A stretch of DNA of 5,654 bases. Origin: CAYVBJ01 sp964415185 (GTDB taxonomy: Bacteria; Bacteroidota; Rhodothermia; Balneolales; Balneolaceae). The stretch spans positions 1-5,654 of the forward strand of contig CAYPZI010000167.1 of NCBI GenBank assembly GCA_964415185.1. The letters are read 5' to 3'. Both the position numbers and the translations under genes were made by a program. Shown here in pieces: positions 1-5,654 of this stretch (its first letter is position 1; each line of letters opens with the position of its first letter). Below the pieces are notes generated by a model. That model was not told where the DNA came from and ran no database searches. It saw only the letters and a list, made by a program, of their open reading frames with translations.

Positions 1-65
1 TTCGTTATAAAAATATAAACTCTGCGGAACACTGTGCAACTCTGCGGTTAAAAACTGTAAGGGCA
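1..65. repeat. Right half of a TTAACC/GGTTAA repeat element (left half outside the window)
   Basis: This matches positions 376-440 at 61 of 65 bases without gaps (differences at 14, 23, 27 and 56). It carries three motifs, ACTCTG, ACACTG and ACTCTG, starting at 19, 29 and 39, an exact 10-nt spacing. It then ends in GGTTAA (46-51) and a trailing conserved tail ending AAGGGCA. By analogy with the complete copies at 317-440 and 1718-1850 it is the right arm of a fold-back element whose left arm lies before the window. It stands immediately upstream of the GxxExxY remnant. Confidence 0.8.
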
Positions 66-101
66 TAATCACCGATACTGGTATTTTTCCTCAAAATTTC
101 T

Positions 102-120
102 GTTATTTACCGGGAATAAC
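102..120. other. Small inverted repeat upstream of the GxxExxY remnant
   Basis: GTTATT (102-107) and AATAAC (115-120) are perfect 6-nt complements around a 7-nt loop. There is no following T tract on the plus strand, so it does not look like an intrinsic terminator. It could be a weak hairpin in the leader of the remnant gene, or chance in AT-rich DNA. Confidence 0.3.
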
Positions 121-142
121 TATTCACAAAAGAGAAAAAAAA

Positions 143-283
143 ATGGAAACAAATCAAATTACACATTCAATATTAAGCGCTGCTTACAAGATCCACACCG
201 AACTCGGACCAGGGCTTTTGGAGTCTGCTTATGAACATTGCCTTGCTTACGAGTTAAGAGAATCGGGGTTATCTGCAGCCTGA
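143..283 (+). pseudogene. Truncated GxxExxY-family protein (PDDEXK_3-like), remnant
   Basis: The 46-codon reading frame begins METNQITHSILSAAYKIH and contains the family signature GLLESAY at residues 24-30 (G, then E at +3, Y at +6), preceded by the typical helix ILSAAYKIHTELGPG. The family (GxxExxY protein, Pfam PDDEXK_3) is normally about 125 residues and continues into strands carrying a GYRIDLLV-type motif with nuclease-fold acidic and lysine residues. Here a TGA at 281-283 ends the frame just after ELRESGL, and no other frame downstream restores the missing part, so all putative catalytic residues are absent. The purine-rich run before the ATG (AGAGAAAA) is a weak ribosome site. The gene lies between two near-identical copies of a repeat arm. 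The family's function is not established, and the remnant is probably not functional. A short expressed peptide cannot be excluded. Confidence 0.75.
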
Positions 284-316
284 ACTGAATTTGTGCTTTT
301 GCGGGGCTTGGAGAGA

Positions 317-440
317 TTTAACCACAGAGTCTCACAGTGTGTACCACAGTGTAACGCAGTGTGATTTTGAGCTTATTCGTTATAAAAAAATAAACTCAGC
401 GCAACACTGTGCAACTCTGCGGTTAAAAACCGTAAGGGCA
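317..440. repeat. TTAACC/GGTTAA inverted-repeat element, copy A
   Basis: The left arm starts TTTAACC at 317 and holds four motifs, CAGAGT, CAGTGT, CAGTGT and CAGTGT, starting at 325, 335, 347 and 357 (spacings 10, 12, 10). The right arm holds a degenerate ACTCAG, then ACACTG and ACTCTG, starting at 394, 404 and 414, and ends GGTTAAA at 427. The first 23 nt from TTAACC inward match the complement of the other end at 20 positions, with the two outer motif pairs exactly in register. The inner part of the right arm is AT-rich and does not match. Positions 376-440 are a direct repeat of 1-65. The left arm begins 34 nt after the stop of the GxxExxY remnant. The element also lies downstream of the 3' end of the minus-strand lipoprotein gene. 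Confidence 0.8.
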
Positions 441-552
441 CAGACATAAATTCGGCCTCTTTCAAAAAGGGCAATGTAATTAAGTGATTTCTTCACATTT
501 TTTCATCTCACATACGCATTCAATTTGTTTCCGACAAGAAAATCAACACCTC
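428..552. other. Intergenic stretch downstream of the lipoprotein gene
   Basis: Apart from the repeat tail up to 440, I see no gene, no convincing stem-loop followed by a T tract, and no recognisable RNA. A plus-strand reading frame that starts at 484 overlaps the lipoprotein gene antisense and has no recognisable protein features. How lipoprotein transcription ends is not visible. The nearby repeat hairpin at 317-427 is the only strong secondary structure. Confidence 0.5.
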
Positions 553-1662
553 TCAATCCACCGCCTCATACAACGCAAAGAGATGATCATCCAGACGTAC
601 ACCGATATGATGCTCAGAAACGTGAGTCACCATTACTCCTATTGGAAACTGCACAATTTTAAGCGGATTACCATTTTGATCCGCAACCAGCCACTCCTGG
701 AAATCCGAGTACCGGTTTAGTTGTAGCCAAAACCGGTTCTTATCGTCAACAATCATTTTATCAGCCAATGCTTTTATCTCCGGTATATGATTTTTCAAAT
801 CCTTCCACCTTTCACCGTAGGCATCTCTGAGTGAATCAAGTTCAACACTATTTACTTCATCCCCAGATAGAGGAAGTGGAATGGTACGAAGAGTGTCGAA
901 GGTAGTTAACGAGAGCTCGGCAATCTGACCATTCTCTGACCAGAAGACATACATCGATTCAAAATCAGGGCTGATATCATACAACAAATCGGGAGCGAAA
1001 GGCACAGCAGTGGCACCAACCAAATTCCCATCAACGAACATCCTTGCATAATTTTTTGAGGGATAGGTTACCTGATCCAAAATTTCAGTATTTCCAAACT
1101 CAGACAATACAAATGAAATTTCCGGAGTTCTGTCTTCCATTTCCAGGTAAGCGGAACTCCAGAGTTCTGTCAATAACAGGCTGTCGTTTGAAGTAAAATA
1201 GACTTTCGTTGGCTGTAAAAAATCACTTCTTATCCCCTCAAATTCATCGATTATTTCCTCTTCAAGGTCTTTATATATGATCCTTTTCCTCCTCTGATCA
1301 TACATCAGCAGTTCATCATTTCGAAGACTCATCGACAGTACATCCTGAATCTCGCCGGGTCCCCGGCCCTCGGTAGCCACCATTCTCTGAAAATCACCCT
1401 CGGAATTTATTTCAGCGACAAAGGCTCCCTGACGGTCATTTAAAATTACACTTCCATTCTCTTTTACTACTGTGTAATAATTCAAATGCTGAAAAAACCG
1501 TCCGCCTGTTTCATCCAGCTCAACTATTTTTTGAGGTTTCACAACAGGGAGTTGCGACAGGTCTATTTGATTTTGTGTTGTCTCATTGCCGGCACACGAA
1601 ACAAGAATTAAAACAATAATGCCGGCGACGTATACCGGTATTTTCAATAAATTTATATCCAT
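553..1662 (-). CDS. Six-bladed beta-propeller lipoprotein
   Basis: The 369-residue predicted envelope lipoprotein has residues 1-7 as a short N-region with Lys7, a hydrophobic segment at about 8-22 (IPVYVAGIIVLILVS), and a lipobox LVSC with the lipidated cysteine at 23. The mature part begins AGNETTQ. No Asp at +2 and no clear acidic surface-export signal is present, so which membrane face it occupies is open. Repeating beta-strand-like segments follow, such as GSVILNDRQGAFVAEINSEG (70-89), KMIVDDKNRFWLQL (302-315) and EWLVADQNGNPLKIVQFP (323-340). The motif GRGPGEI at 99-105 is typical of the 6-bladed beta-propeller (NHL-like) lipoproteins of Bacteroidota and Balneolota. There are no catalytic motifs, so the role is unknown; ligand or partner binding at the envelope is the family expectation. 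The start is fixed by an in-frame TAA two codons upstream. No Shine-Dalgarno is seen, only AGTAAAAA before the ATG. acs lies 265 nt upstream on the same strand, with a repeat element between. Confidence 0.85.
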   Translation of the reverse strand: MDINLLKIPVYVAGIIVLILVSCAGNETTQNQIDLSQLPVVKPQKIVELDETGGRFFQHLNYYTVVKENGSVILNDRQGAFVAEINSEGDFQRMVATEGRGPGEIQDVLSMSLRNDELLMYDQRRKRIIYKDLEEEIIDEFEGIRSDFLQPTKVYFTSNDSLLLTELWSSAYLEMEDRTPEISFVLSEFGNTEILDQVTYPSKNYARMFVDGNLVGATAVPFAPDLLYDISPDFESMYVFWSENGQIAELSLTTFDTLRTIPLPLSGDEVNSVELDSLRDAYGERWKDLKNHIPEIKALADKMIVDDKNRFWLQLNRYSDFQEWLVADQNGNPLKIVQFPIGVMVTHVSEHHIGVRLDDHLFALYEAVD

Positions 1663-1717
1663 TTTTTACTGACAGTACTGAATTTCAAATAATATATTCT
1701 TTGCTAACATACAGAGA

Positions 1718-1850
1718 CATTAACCGCAGTGTAGCACAGAGTTCGCCTCAGAGTTGCACAGTGTTTTTATCCTGCCACTTGTAATTAAAATATTCTGCGG
1801 GACACTGCGCATAACACTGTGAAACTCTGTGGTTAATGCCCGTAAAGGCA
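1718..1850. repeat. TTAACC/GGTTAA inverted-repeat element, copy B (complete, symmetric)
   Basis: This is an intact copy between acs and the lipoprotein gene. The ends are CATTAACC (1718-1725) and GGTTAATG (1831-1838), perfect complements. The left arm carries CAGTGT, CAGAGT, CAGAGT and CAGTGT starting at 1727, 1737, 1749 and 1759. The right arm carries ATTCTG (degenerate), ACACTG, ACACTG and ACTCTG starting at 1792, 1802, 1814 and 1824. Both arms therefore have spacings 10, 12, 10, and every motif pairs with its partner about one centre without any gap. About 33 of 49 positions match across the arms, leaving a loop of about 25 nt. A tail CCGTAAAGGCA (1840-1850) resembles the tails at 65 and 440. 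On the minus strand it starts about 80 nt past the acs stop codon, so it could shape the acs 3' end. It lacks the T tract of a standard terminator. Confidence 0.8.
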
Positions 1851-1860
1851 AGTACTTTAA

Positions 1861-1872
1861 AATGACGTCATT
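1861..1872. other. 12-nt perfect palindrome AATGACGTCATT
   Basis: AATGACGTCATT reads the same on both strands. It lies between the acs stop codon (1928-1930) and repeat copy B. On the minus strand it is followed by TT and then AAAG, too short for a terminator tail. A dimeric regulator site is possible, but its place behind acs and about 200 nt before the lipoprotein start gives no direct support. A chance occurrence cannot be excluded. Confidence 0.35.
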
Positions 1873-1927
1873 GATAACATTCAAATAAATATAGAAATAA
1901 CATGTATTTGATCGTTATATATATATC

Positions 1928-3826
1928 TCAATACGCCTTTCCTTTCTTGATCTCATCAACAACCGATGGATCAAGCAGAGTAGAGGTATCGCCGATATTT
2001 TCGACATCATTGGCTGCCACTTTTCTGAGGATTCGCCGCATAATTTTACCCGATCGCGTTTTCGGAAGCCCCGGCACGATCTGAATCTTATCCGGTTTGG
2101 CAATCGGGCCGATGATTTTGGTCACAAGCTCGTGCAGTTCTTTTTTGAACGCCTCACCGTTTTTCACATCTTCATCGCAGATCAGGAATCCAAAAATTCC
2201 CTGGCCTTTTATATCATGCGGATATCCCACAACCGCCGATTCCACAACTTTCGGATGCTCATCAAGTGCATTTTCGATTTCGGCCGTTCCAAGCCTGTGT
2301 CCTGATACATTCAGCACGTCATCCACGCGTCCCGTGATTCTGTAATAGCCATCCTCATCCCTCAAACAGCCGTCACCCGTAAAATAGTAGCCCTTATAGG
2401 CACTCATGTACGTTTCCAGGTATCGGTCGTGATCACCCCAAACAGTCCTGGCAATTGCAGGCCAGGGATGCTTGATACAGAGATTACCTGACACTCCGTT
2501 GCCTTCAATTTCCTTGCCGTTTTCATCCATCAGCACAGGTTTGATGCCCGGAAGAGGTAATGTAGCATAACCCGGTTTGGTCGGCGTGATGCCCGCCAGG
2601 GGCGAAATCATGATGCCTCCGGTCTCCGTCTGCCACCACGTATCCACAATCGGGCACTTGCCTCCGCCGATGTGGTCGTGATACCAGTGCCATGCCTCTT
2701 CATTGATCGGCTCCCCGACCGAGCCAAGCACCTTCAGCGAGCTCAGGTCATACTTGTTTACATAGTCAATACTCTCCTTCATCAATGCACGTATTGCCGT
2801 GGGTGCGGTGTAAAAATGAGTTACCTTGTATTTTTCGATCACTTCCCAAAACCTGCCGGGATCGGGATAAACAGGTGTTCCTTCAAAAATGATACCTGTA
2901 TTTCCGTTAAACAGCGGGCCGTAGATTATGTAGCTGTGGCCTGTAATCCAGCCGGCATCGGCCGAACACCAGTAGATATCATCTTCCTGCACCTGGAATA
3001 CATTCCGCATCGAATAGCTGGTGTACACCATGTAGCCTCCGCAGGTGTGCAGTACACCTTTCGGTTTACCGGTTGACCCCGATGTGTAGAGAATAAAGAG
3101 CGGGTCCTCGGCATTCATCTCGGCGGCTGTATGTTCTTTGGATGCGTTACGGATCAGCATGTGCCACCACTCGTCACGCCCCTCAACCCACTTAATCTCA
3201 CGATTGGTTCTCTGGCAAACAATGACACTCTCTACCCCTGGACAGCTTTCCAGGGCTTCATCCGAAATATCCTTCAGCGGCACATGTTTGTCACCGCGGC
3301 GAAGGCCATCATTTGTAATCAGCATTTTCGCATCGCAGTCCTGAATTCGTTCGGAAAGCGACTGGGCTGAAAATCCTGCAAACACTATCGAATGCACGGC
3401 ACCGACCCTTGCACAGGCAAGAGCCGATATCACCAGTTCGGGCGTCATTGCCATGTAAATGCAAACCCTGTCACCTTTTTTTATACCTTTGTTTTCCAGC
3501 ACATTGGCAAACCGGCACACATCTTCATAAAGCTGCCGGTAGGTGATGGTGCGCCGGAAACTGTCAGGATGGTTCGGCTCAAAAATAAATGCCGTTTTGC
3601 TGCCGATGTTGTTCAGATGGCGGTCGAGCGCATTTTCAGTTACATTCAGCTTGCCCCCCTCAAACCATTTTATATCTCCTTTTTCAAAGCTGCCGCTTTG
3701 TATTTTATCCCATCTTTTTCTCCAGTAAAAAGTTCCGGCCTGGTGCTCCCAAAATGCAAGCCGGTCTTCTTCGCTTTGTTTGTAAACATCTTTATACTCT
3801 TCAAATGATTTTATATTCAGCCACAT
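1928..3826 (-). CDS. acs: Acetyl-CoA synthetase (acetate--CoA ligase, AMP-forming)
   Basis: The cytoplasmic enzyme converts acetate, ATP and CoA to acetyl-CoA, AMP and pyrophosphate, the high-affinity route for acetate use. Its 632 residues compare with about 650 for the family. In order: the N-terminal ACAS cap (about 8-65, with DIKWFEGGKLNVTENALDRH), the large AMP-binding domain (about 85-490) and the C-terminal lid (about 500-600). Visible motifs are the P-loop-like YTSGSTGKPKG at 247-257, TWWQTETGG at 396-404 with the tryptophans that limit the acyl pocket to acetate, FTGDG at 482-486 (Asp485 binding AMP ribose), the hinge and GRVDDVLNVSGHRLGTAEIE at 499-518, and PKTRSGK at 588-594. Lys594 is the conserved catalytic lysine that in characterised relatives is switched off by acetylation. 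All key residues are intact. The start is fixed by an in-frame TAA two codons before the ATG, and the N-terminus aligns with known Acs proteins. There is no clear Shine-Dalgarno. It is transcribed divergently from the helicase gene. The WWQTETGG pocket argues against a propionate- or longer-acyl-specific ligase. Confidence 0.98.
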   Translation of the reverse strand: MWLNIKSFEEYKDVYKQSEEDRLAFWEHQAGTFYWRKRWDKIQSGSFEKGDIKWFEGGKLNVTENALDRHLNNIGSKTAFIFEPNHPDSFRRTITYRQLYEDVCRFANVLENKGIKKGDRVCIYMAMTPELVISALACARVGAVHSIVFAGFSAQSLSERIQDCDAKMLITNDGLRRGDKHVPLKDISDEALESCPGVESVIVCQRTNREIKWVEGRDEWWHMLIRNASKEHTAAEMNAEDPLFILYTSGSTGKPKGVLHTCGGYMVYTSYSMRNVFQVQEDDIYWCSADAGWITGHSYIIYGPLFNGNTGIIFEGTPVYPDPGRFWEVIEKYKVTHFYTAPTAIRALMKESIDYVNKYDLSSLKVLGSVGEPINEEAWHWYHDHIGGGKCPIVDTWWQTETGGIMISPLAGITPTKPGYATLPLPGIKPVLMDENGKEIEGNGVSGNLCIKHPWPAIARTVWGDHDRYLETYMSAYKGYYFTGDGCLRDEDGYYRITGRVDDVLNVSGHRLGTAEIENALDEHPKVVESAVVGYPHDIKGQGIFGFLICDEDVKNGEAFKKELHELVTKIIGPIAKPDKIQIVPGLPKTRSGKIMRRILRKVAANDVENIGDTSTLLDPSVVDEIKKGKAY

Positions 3827-3981
3827 ATCTTAATCAAGATTTATAATTATTTTTCCTATTAGAGACGCTTTTATGTTGAGGTTTTTTCAGGGGATTATCA
3901 AGTGCTATTTTCAAAAATTTTGAAATCGTAACAGGATATTTTTTGTTGATGCAGATGATTTGGTAAAATTTTCAAGCTTTC
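3827..3981. promoter_or_regulatory. Divergent acs/helicase promoter region
   Basis: This AT-rich 155-nt gap separates two genes transcribed away from each other, so promoters for both must lie here or just inside the genes. I looked for sigma-70 type -35/-10 pairs and for the Bacteroidota TTTG / TAnnTTTG pair and found only imperfect candidates. An example is TATTTTTTG at 3937-3945, which has one extra T and no correctly spaced partner. No exact start site can be assigned. Neither gene has a good Shine-Dalgarno, as is common in this phylum. Confidence 0.55.
3909..3925. promoter_or_regulatory. 17-nt palindrome TTTCAAAAATTTTGAAA, candidate operator
   Basis: Two perfect 8-nt arms flank a single central A. 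The site lies 56 nt before the helicase start and 82 nt before the acs start, a sensible position for a regulator acting on one or both genes. The arms are AT-rich, so chance is a real alternative. No known regulator is assigned from the sequence. Confidence 0.35.
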
Positions 3982-5654
3982 ATGCATAGTTCACAAGATT
4001 TAGTCAACGATTTTTTTAACAAGAGAGGCTGGGTCCCTTTCGATTGGCAAAAAGAAACGTGGAAAGAAGTTTTGCAAGGCCAAAGCGGCCTTCTGAATGC
4101 ACCCACAGGCTCGGGAAAAACATTTGCTCTTCTCATGCCGGCTTTGATGGATTTTATGGAAGCCCATCCCGATAGCTGGAATACCCAAGAGAAGAATGGT
4201 TTGCGGTTACTTTGGATCACACCGTTGCGAGCTCTTGCAAAAGACCTGGAAAGGGCGATGCTGCAAGCAACAGAAGAAATCGGCCTGAAATGGCAGGTTC
4301 AGCGAAGAACCGGTGATGTATCGCAATCCATAAAACAGAAGCAGAAAAAACAAATGCCGGAAATCCTGATCATCACACCCGAAAGCCTTCATATTTTGAT
4401 GGCCCAGAAAAATTACGATTCCAGGTTCAAATCTCTCCGGACGGTGGTTGTTGATGAATGGCATGAATTACTGGGCTCAAAAAGAGGCACGCAAACCGAA
4501 CTCGGCCTCTCGAGATTACGTGCACTCAGGCCCGGCCTCAAGGTTTGGGGTATTTCGGCAACTATCGGCAATCTCACTCACGCATTGGAGGTGCTTGCCG
4601 GTAGTCGATCCGACAAAATTGCCAAAATAATTCGGGTCAATAATTCGAAAGTATTGAATATTCATACTGTTATACCGGAGAAAATGGAAAATTTTCCCTG
4701 GCATGGACATCTTGGAATTAAACTCCTGCCAAAAGTTTTGGAAATCATCCGAAAAAGCAAATCCACACTTCTATTTACCAATACGCGTTCCCAGTCTGAA
4801 ATCTGGTTCAGGGAGTTGCTGGCTGCCGACCCCGAACTGGCAGGAGTTGCTGCCCTGCATCACGGCTCCATCAACCGGAAAACCCGGAATTGGGTTGAGG
4901 AATCACTTCATGAAGGATCACTCAAAGTTGTGGTATGCACCTCCAGCCTGGATCTTGGTGTCGATTTCAGCCCGGTTGACACGGTCATCCAGGTCGGTAG
5001 CCCTAAAGGTGTTGCACGGTTTCTGCAGCGGGCCGGACGAAGCGGGCATCAACCCGGATCCGAAAGCAATATTCACTTTGTGCCCACTCATGCCCTTGAA
5101 CTACTTGAAGCATCTGCCCTTAAAGAGGCTAAAGAGAACGCCATATTGGAATCAAGGGAAGTGCTGATAAAACCTTTCGATGTTTTGATTCAATACCTGG
5201 TTACCCTTGCCGTTTCGGATGGCTTCGACCCCGGCCAAATTTTTGATGAAATTAAAAAAACATTTGCTTATCAAACACTCAATCCTGACGAATGGAGATC
5301 CGTTCTGCAATTTATCACTACCGGCGGAAGTTCACTCAGGCAGTATGATGAGTATTCGAAAGTCACCATTGACGAGGATGGAATCTACAGGGTAACAGAC
5401 AGAAAAACAGCAAGACGCCACCGCATGTCGATCGGGACAATTGGCAGTGACTCAATGATGAATGTAAAGTACCTGAAAGGCGCTTCCCTCGGCATGGTTG
5501 AAGAGTGGTTTATTTCGAGACTTAATACCGGCGACCGTTTCTGGTTTGCAGGTAAAAGCCTGGAGCTTGTCAGGGTGAAACAGATGACCGCCTATGTAAG
5601 GCGCTGCAAGGGTCCGGCTACAGCCGTGCCGAGCTGGCTTGGAGGTAGAATGTC
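3982..5654 (+). CDS. Lhr-type DEXH helicase, DNA-ligase-associated family (3' part beyond window)
   Basis: 557 codons are read without interruption and the frame is still open at the edge; the family is about 800-830 residues, so roughly two thirds is present. It is a superfamily 2 ATP-dependent DNA helicase. Visible motifs: Walker A APTGSGKT (40-47), Ia TPLRALAKD (80-88), ITPESL (131-136), the characteristic DEWH box II (158-161), SAT (192-194), IV LLFTNTRSQSE (263-273), HHGS (293-296), V TSSLDLGVDF (320-329) and VI QRAGRSGH (349-356). A winged-helix-like KPFDVLIQYL (397-406) follows. The later IGTIGSDSMMNVKYLKG and RRCKGPATAVPSWLGGR segments match the type called ligase-associated DNA damage response helicase, not full-length Lhr of about 1500 residues. 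The ATG at 3982 is the first after an in-frame TAA at 3964-3966. No clear Shine-Dalgarno is seen. Related genomes place this gene with an ATP-dependent ligase, an exonuclease and a phosphoesterase. None lies on the acs side, so any partners should be to the right. Confidence 0.93.
   Translation, partial: MHSSQDLVNDFFNKRGWVPFDWQKETWKEVLQGQSGLLNAPTGSGKTFALLMPALMDFMEAHPDSWNTQEKNGLRLLWITPLRALAKDLERAMLQATEEIGLKWQVQRRTGDVSQSIKQKQKKQMPEILIITPESLHILMAQKNYDSRFKSLRTVVVDEWHELLGSKRGTQTELGLSRLRALRPGLKVWGISATIGNLTHALEVLAGSRSDKIAKIIRVNNSKVLNIHTVIPEKMENFPWHGHLGIKLLPKVLEIIRKSKSTLLFTNTRSQSEIWFRELLAADPELAGVAALHHGSINRKTRNWVEESLHEGSLKVVVCTSSLDLGVDFSPVDTVIQVGSPKGVARFLQRAGRSGHQPGSESNIHFVPTHALELLEASALKEAKENAILESREVLIKPFDVLIQYLVTLAVSDGFDPGQIFDEIKKTFAYQTLNPDEWRSVLQFITTGGSSLRQYDEYSKVTIDEDGIYRVTDRKTARRHRMSIGTIGSDSMMNVKYLKGASLGMVEEWFISRLNTGDRFWFAGKSLELVRVKQMTAYVRRCKGPATAVPSWLGGRM

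Noticed and set aside
317..427. Insertion sequence with target-site duplications
   Set aside because: No transposase is present, and the TTAA at each end is part of the inverted repeat itself, so it cannot be counted as a duplication. The bases just outside do not form a clear direct repeat.
1..440. CRISPR array from the repeated CAGAGT/CAGTGT units
   Set aside because: Units are only about 10-12 nt apart with no unique spacers of normal length, and arms are inverted complements of each other. No cas gene is present.
484..720. Plus-strand 78-codon frame overlapping the 3' end of the lipoprotein gene
   Set aside because: It is mostly antisense to the lipoprotein gene, has no ribosome site and no recognisable protein features.
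1718..1838. Intrinsic terminator of acs
   Set aside because: The stem is long and imperfect, and no T tract follows on the minus strand. Hairpin formation is possible, but the terminator signature is missing.
2672..3808. Plus-strand reading frames of 60-138 codons inside acs, and a minus-strand frame at 2926-3114
   Set aside because: They overlap a full-length acs with every catalytic motif intact, and their translations show no recognisable domain. They are by-products of acs codon use.
3937..3945. TATTTTTTG as a Bacteroidota -7 element for the helicase
   Set aside because: It has one extra base compared with TAnnTTTG, and no TTTG lies at the expected distance upstream.
3972..4710. Minus-strand frames of 62-85 codons opposite the helicase gene, and plus-strand frames at 4448-4630, 4703-5167 and 5207-5395
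   Set aside because: The helicase frame is continuous from 3982 to the edge with all motifs in order, so these are shadows and not evidence of a frameshift.

Overview
The window reads as a chromosomal segment from a Gram-negative bacterium of the Bacteroidota/Balneolota/Rhodothermota grouping. Three things point there, all by inference: a lipoprotein of the six-bladed beta-propeller type that is abundant in these phyla, a DEXH helicase of the DNA-ligase-associated type common in them, and start codons without clear Shine-Dalgarno sequences. Balneolota is my best guess. No rRNA or marker gene is present to settle it.

Layout. Positions 1-440 hold a decayed GxxExxY-type gene (143-283, 46 codons against the family's roughly 125) between repeat elements. 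These elements are built from short CAGAGT/CAGTGT motifs and their complements, and end in TTAACC...GGTTAA. From 1662 down to 553, on the minus strand, lies a complete lipoprotein gene. Positions 1718-1850 hold another such repeat element, here a complete and perfectly registered inverted repeat. From 3826 down to 1928, minus strand, is a full-length acetyl-CoA synthetase (acs). Positions 3827-3981 are an AT-rich divergent intergenic region with a 17-nt palindrome. From 3982 to the window end, plus strand, is the first 557 codons of a Lhr-type DEXH helicase of the DNA-ligase-associated family, cut off by the window edge.

How it fits together. acs activates acetate to acetyl-CoA. The lipoprotein follows it on the same strand, but 265 nt and a hairpin-capable repeat element separate them, so a shared function is not implied. 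The helicase is transcribed away from acs and is expected to belong to a DNA-repair cluster (ligase, exonuclease, phosphoesterase) that would have to lie beyond the right edge. Coding content is ordinary. The unusual material is the repeat family: three copies or part-copies share one design, with motif starts spaced 10-12-10 nt, and one pair brackets a GxxExxY remnant.
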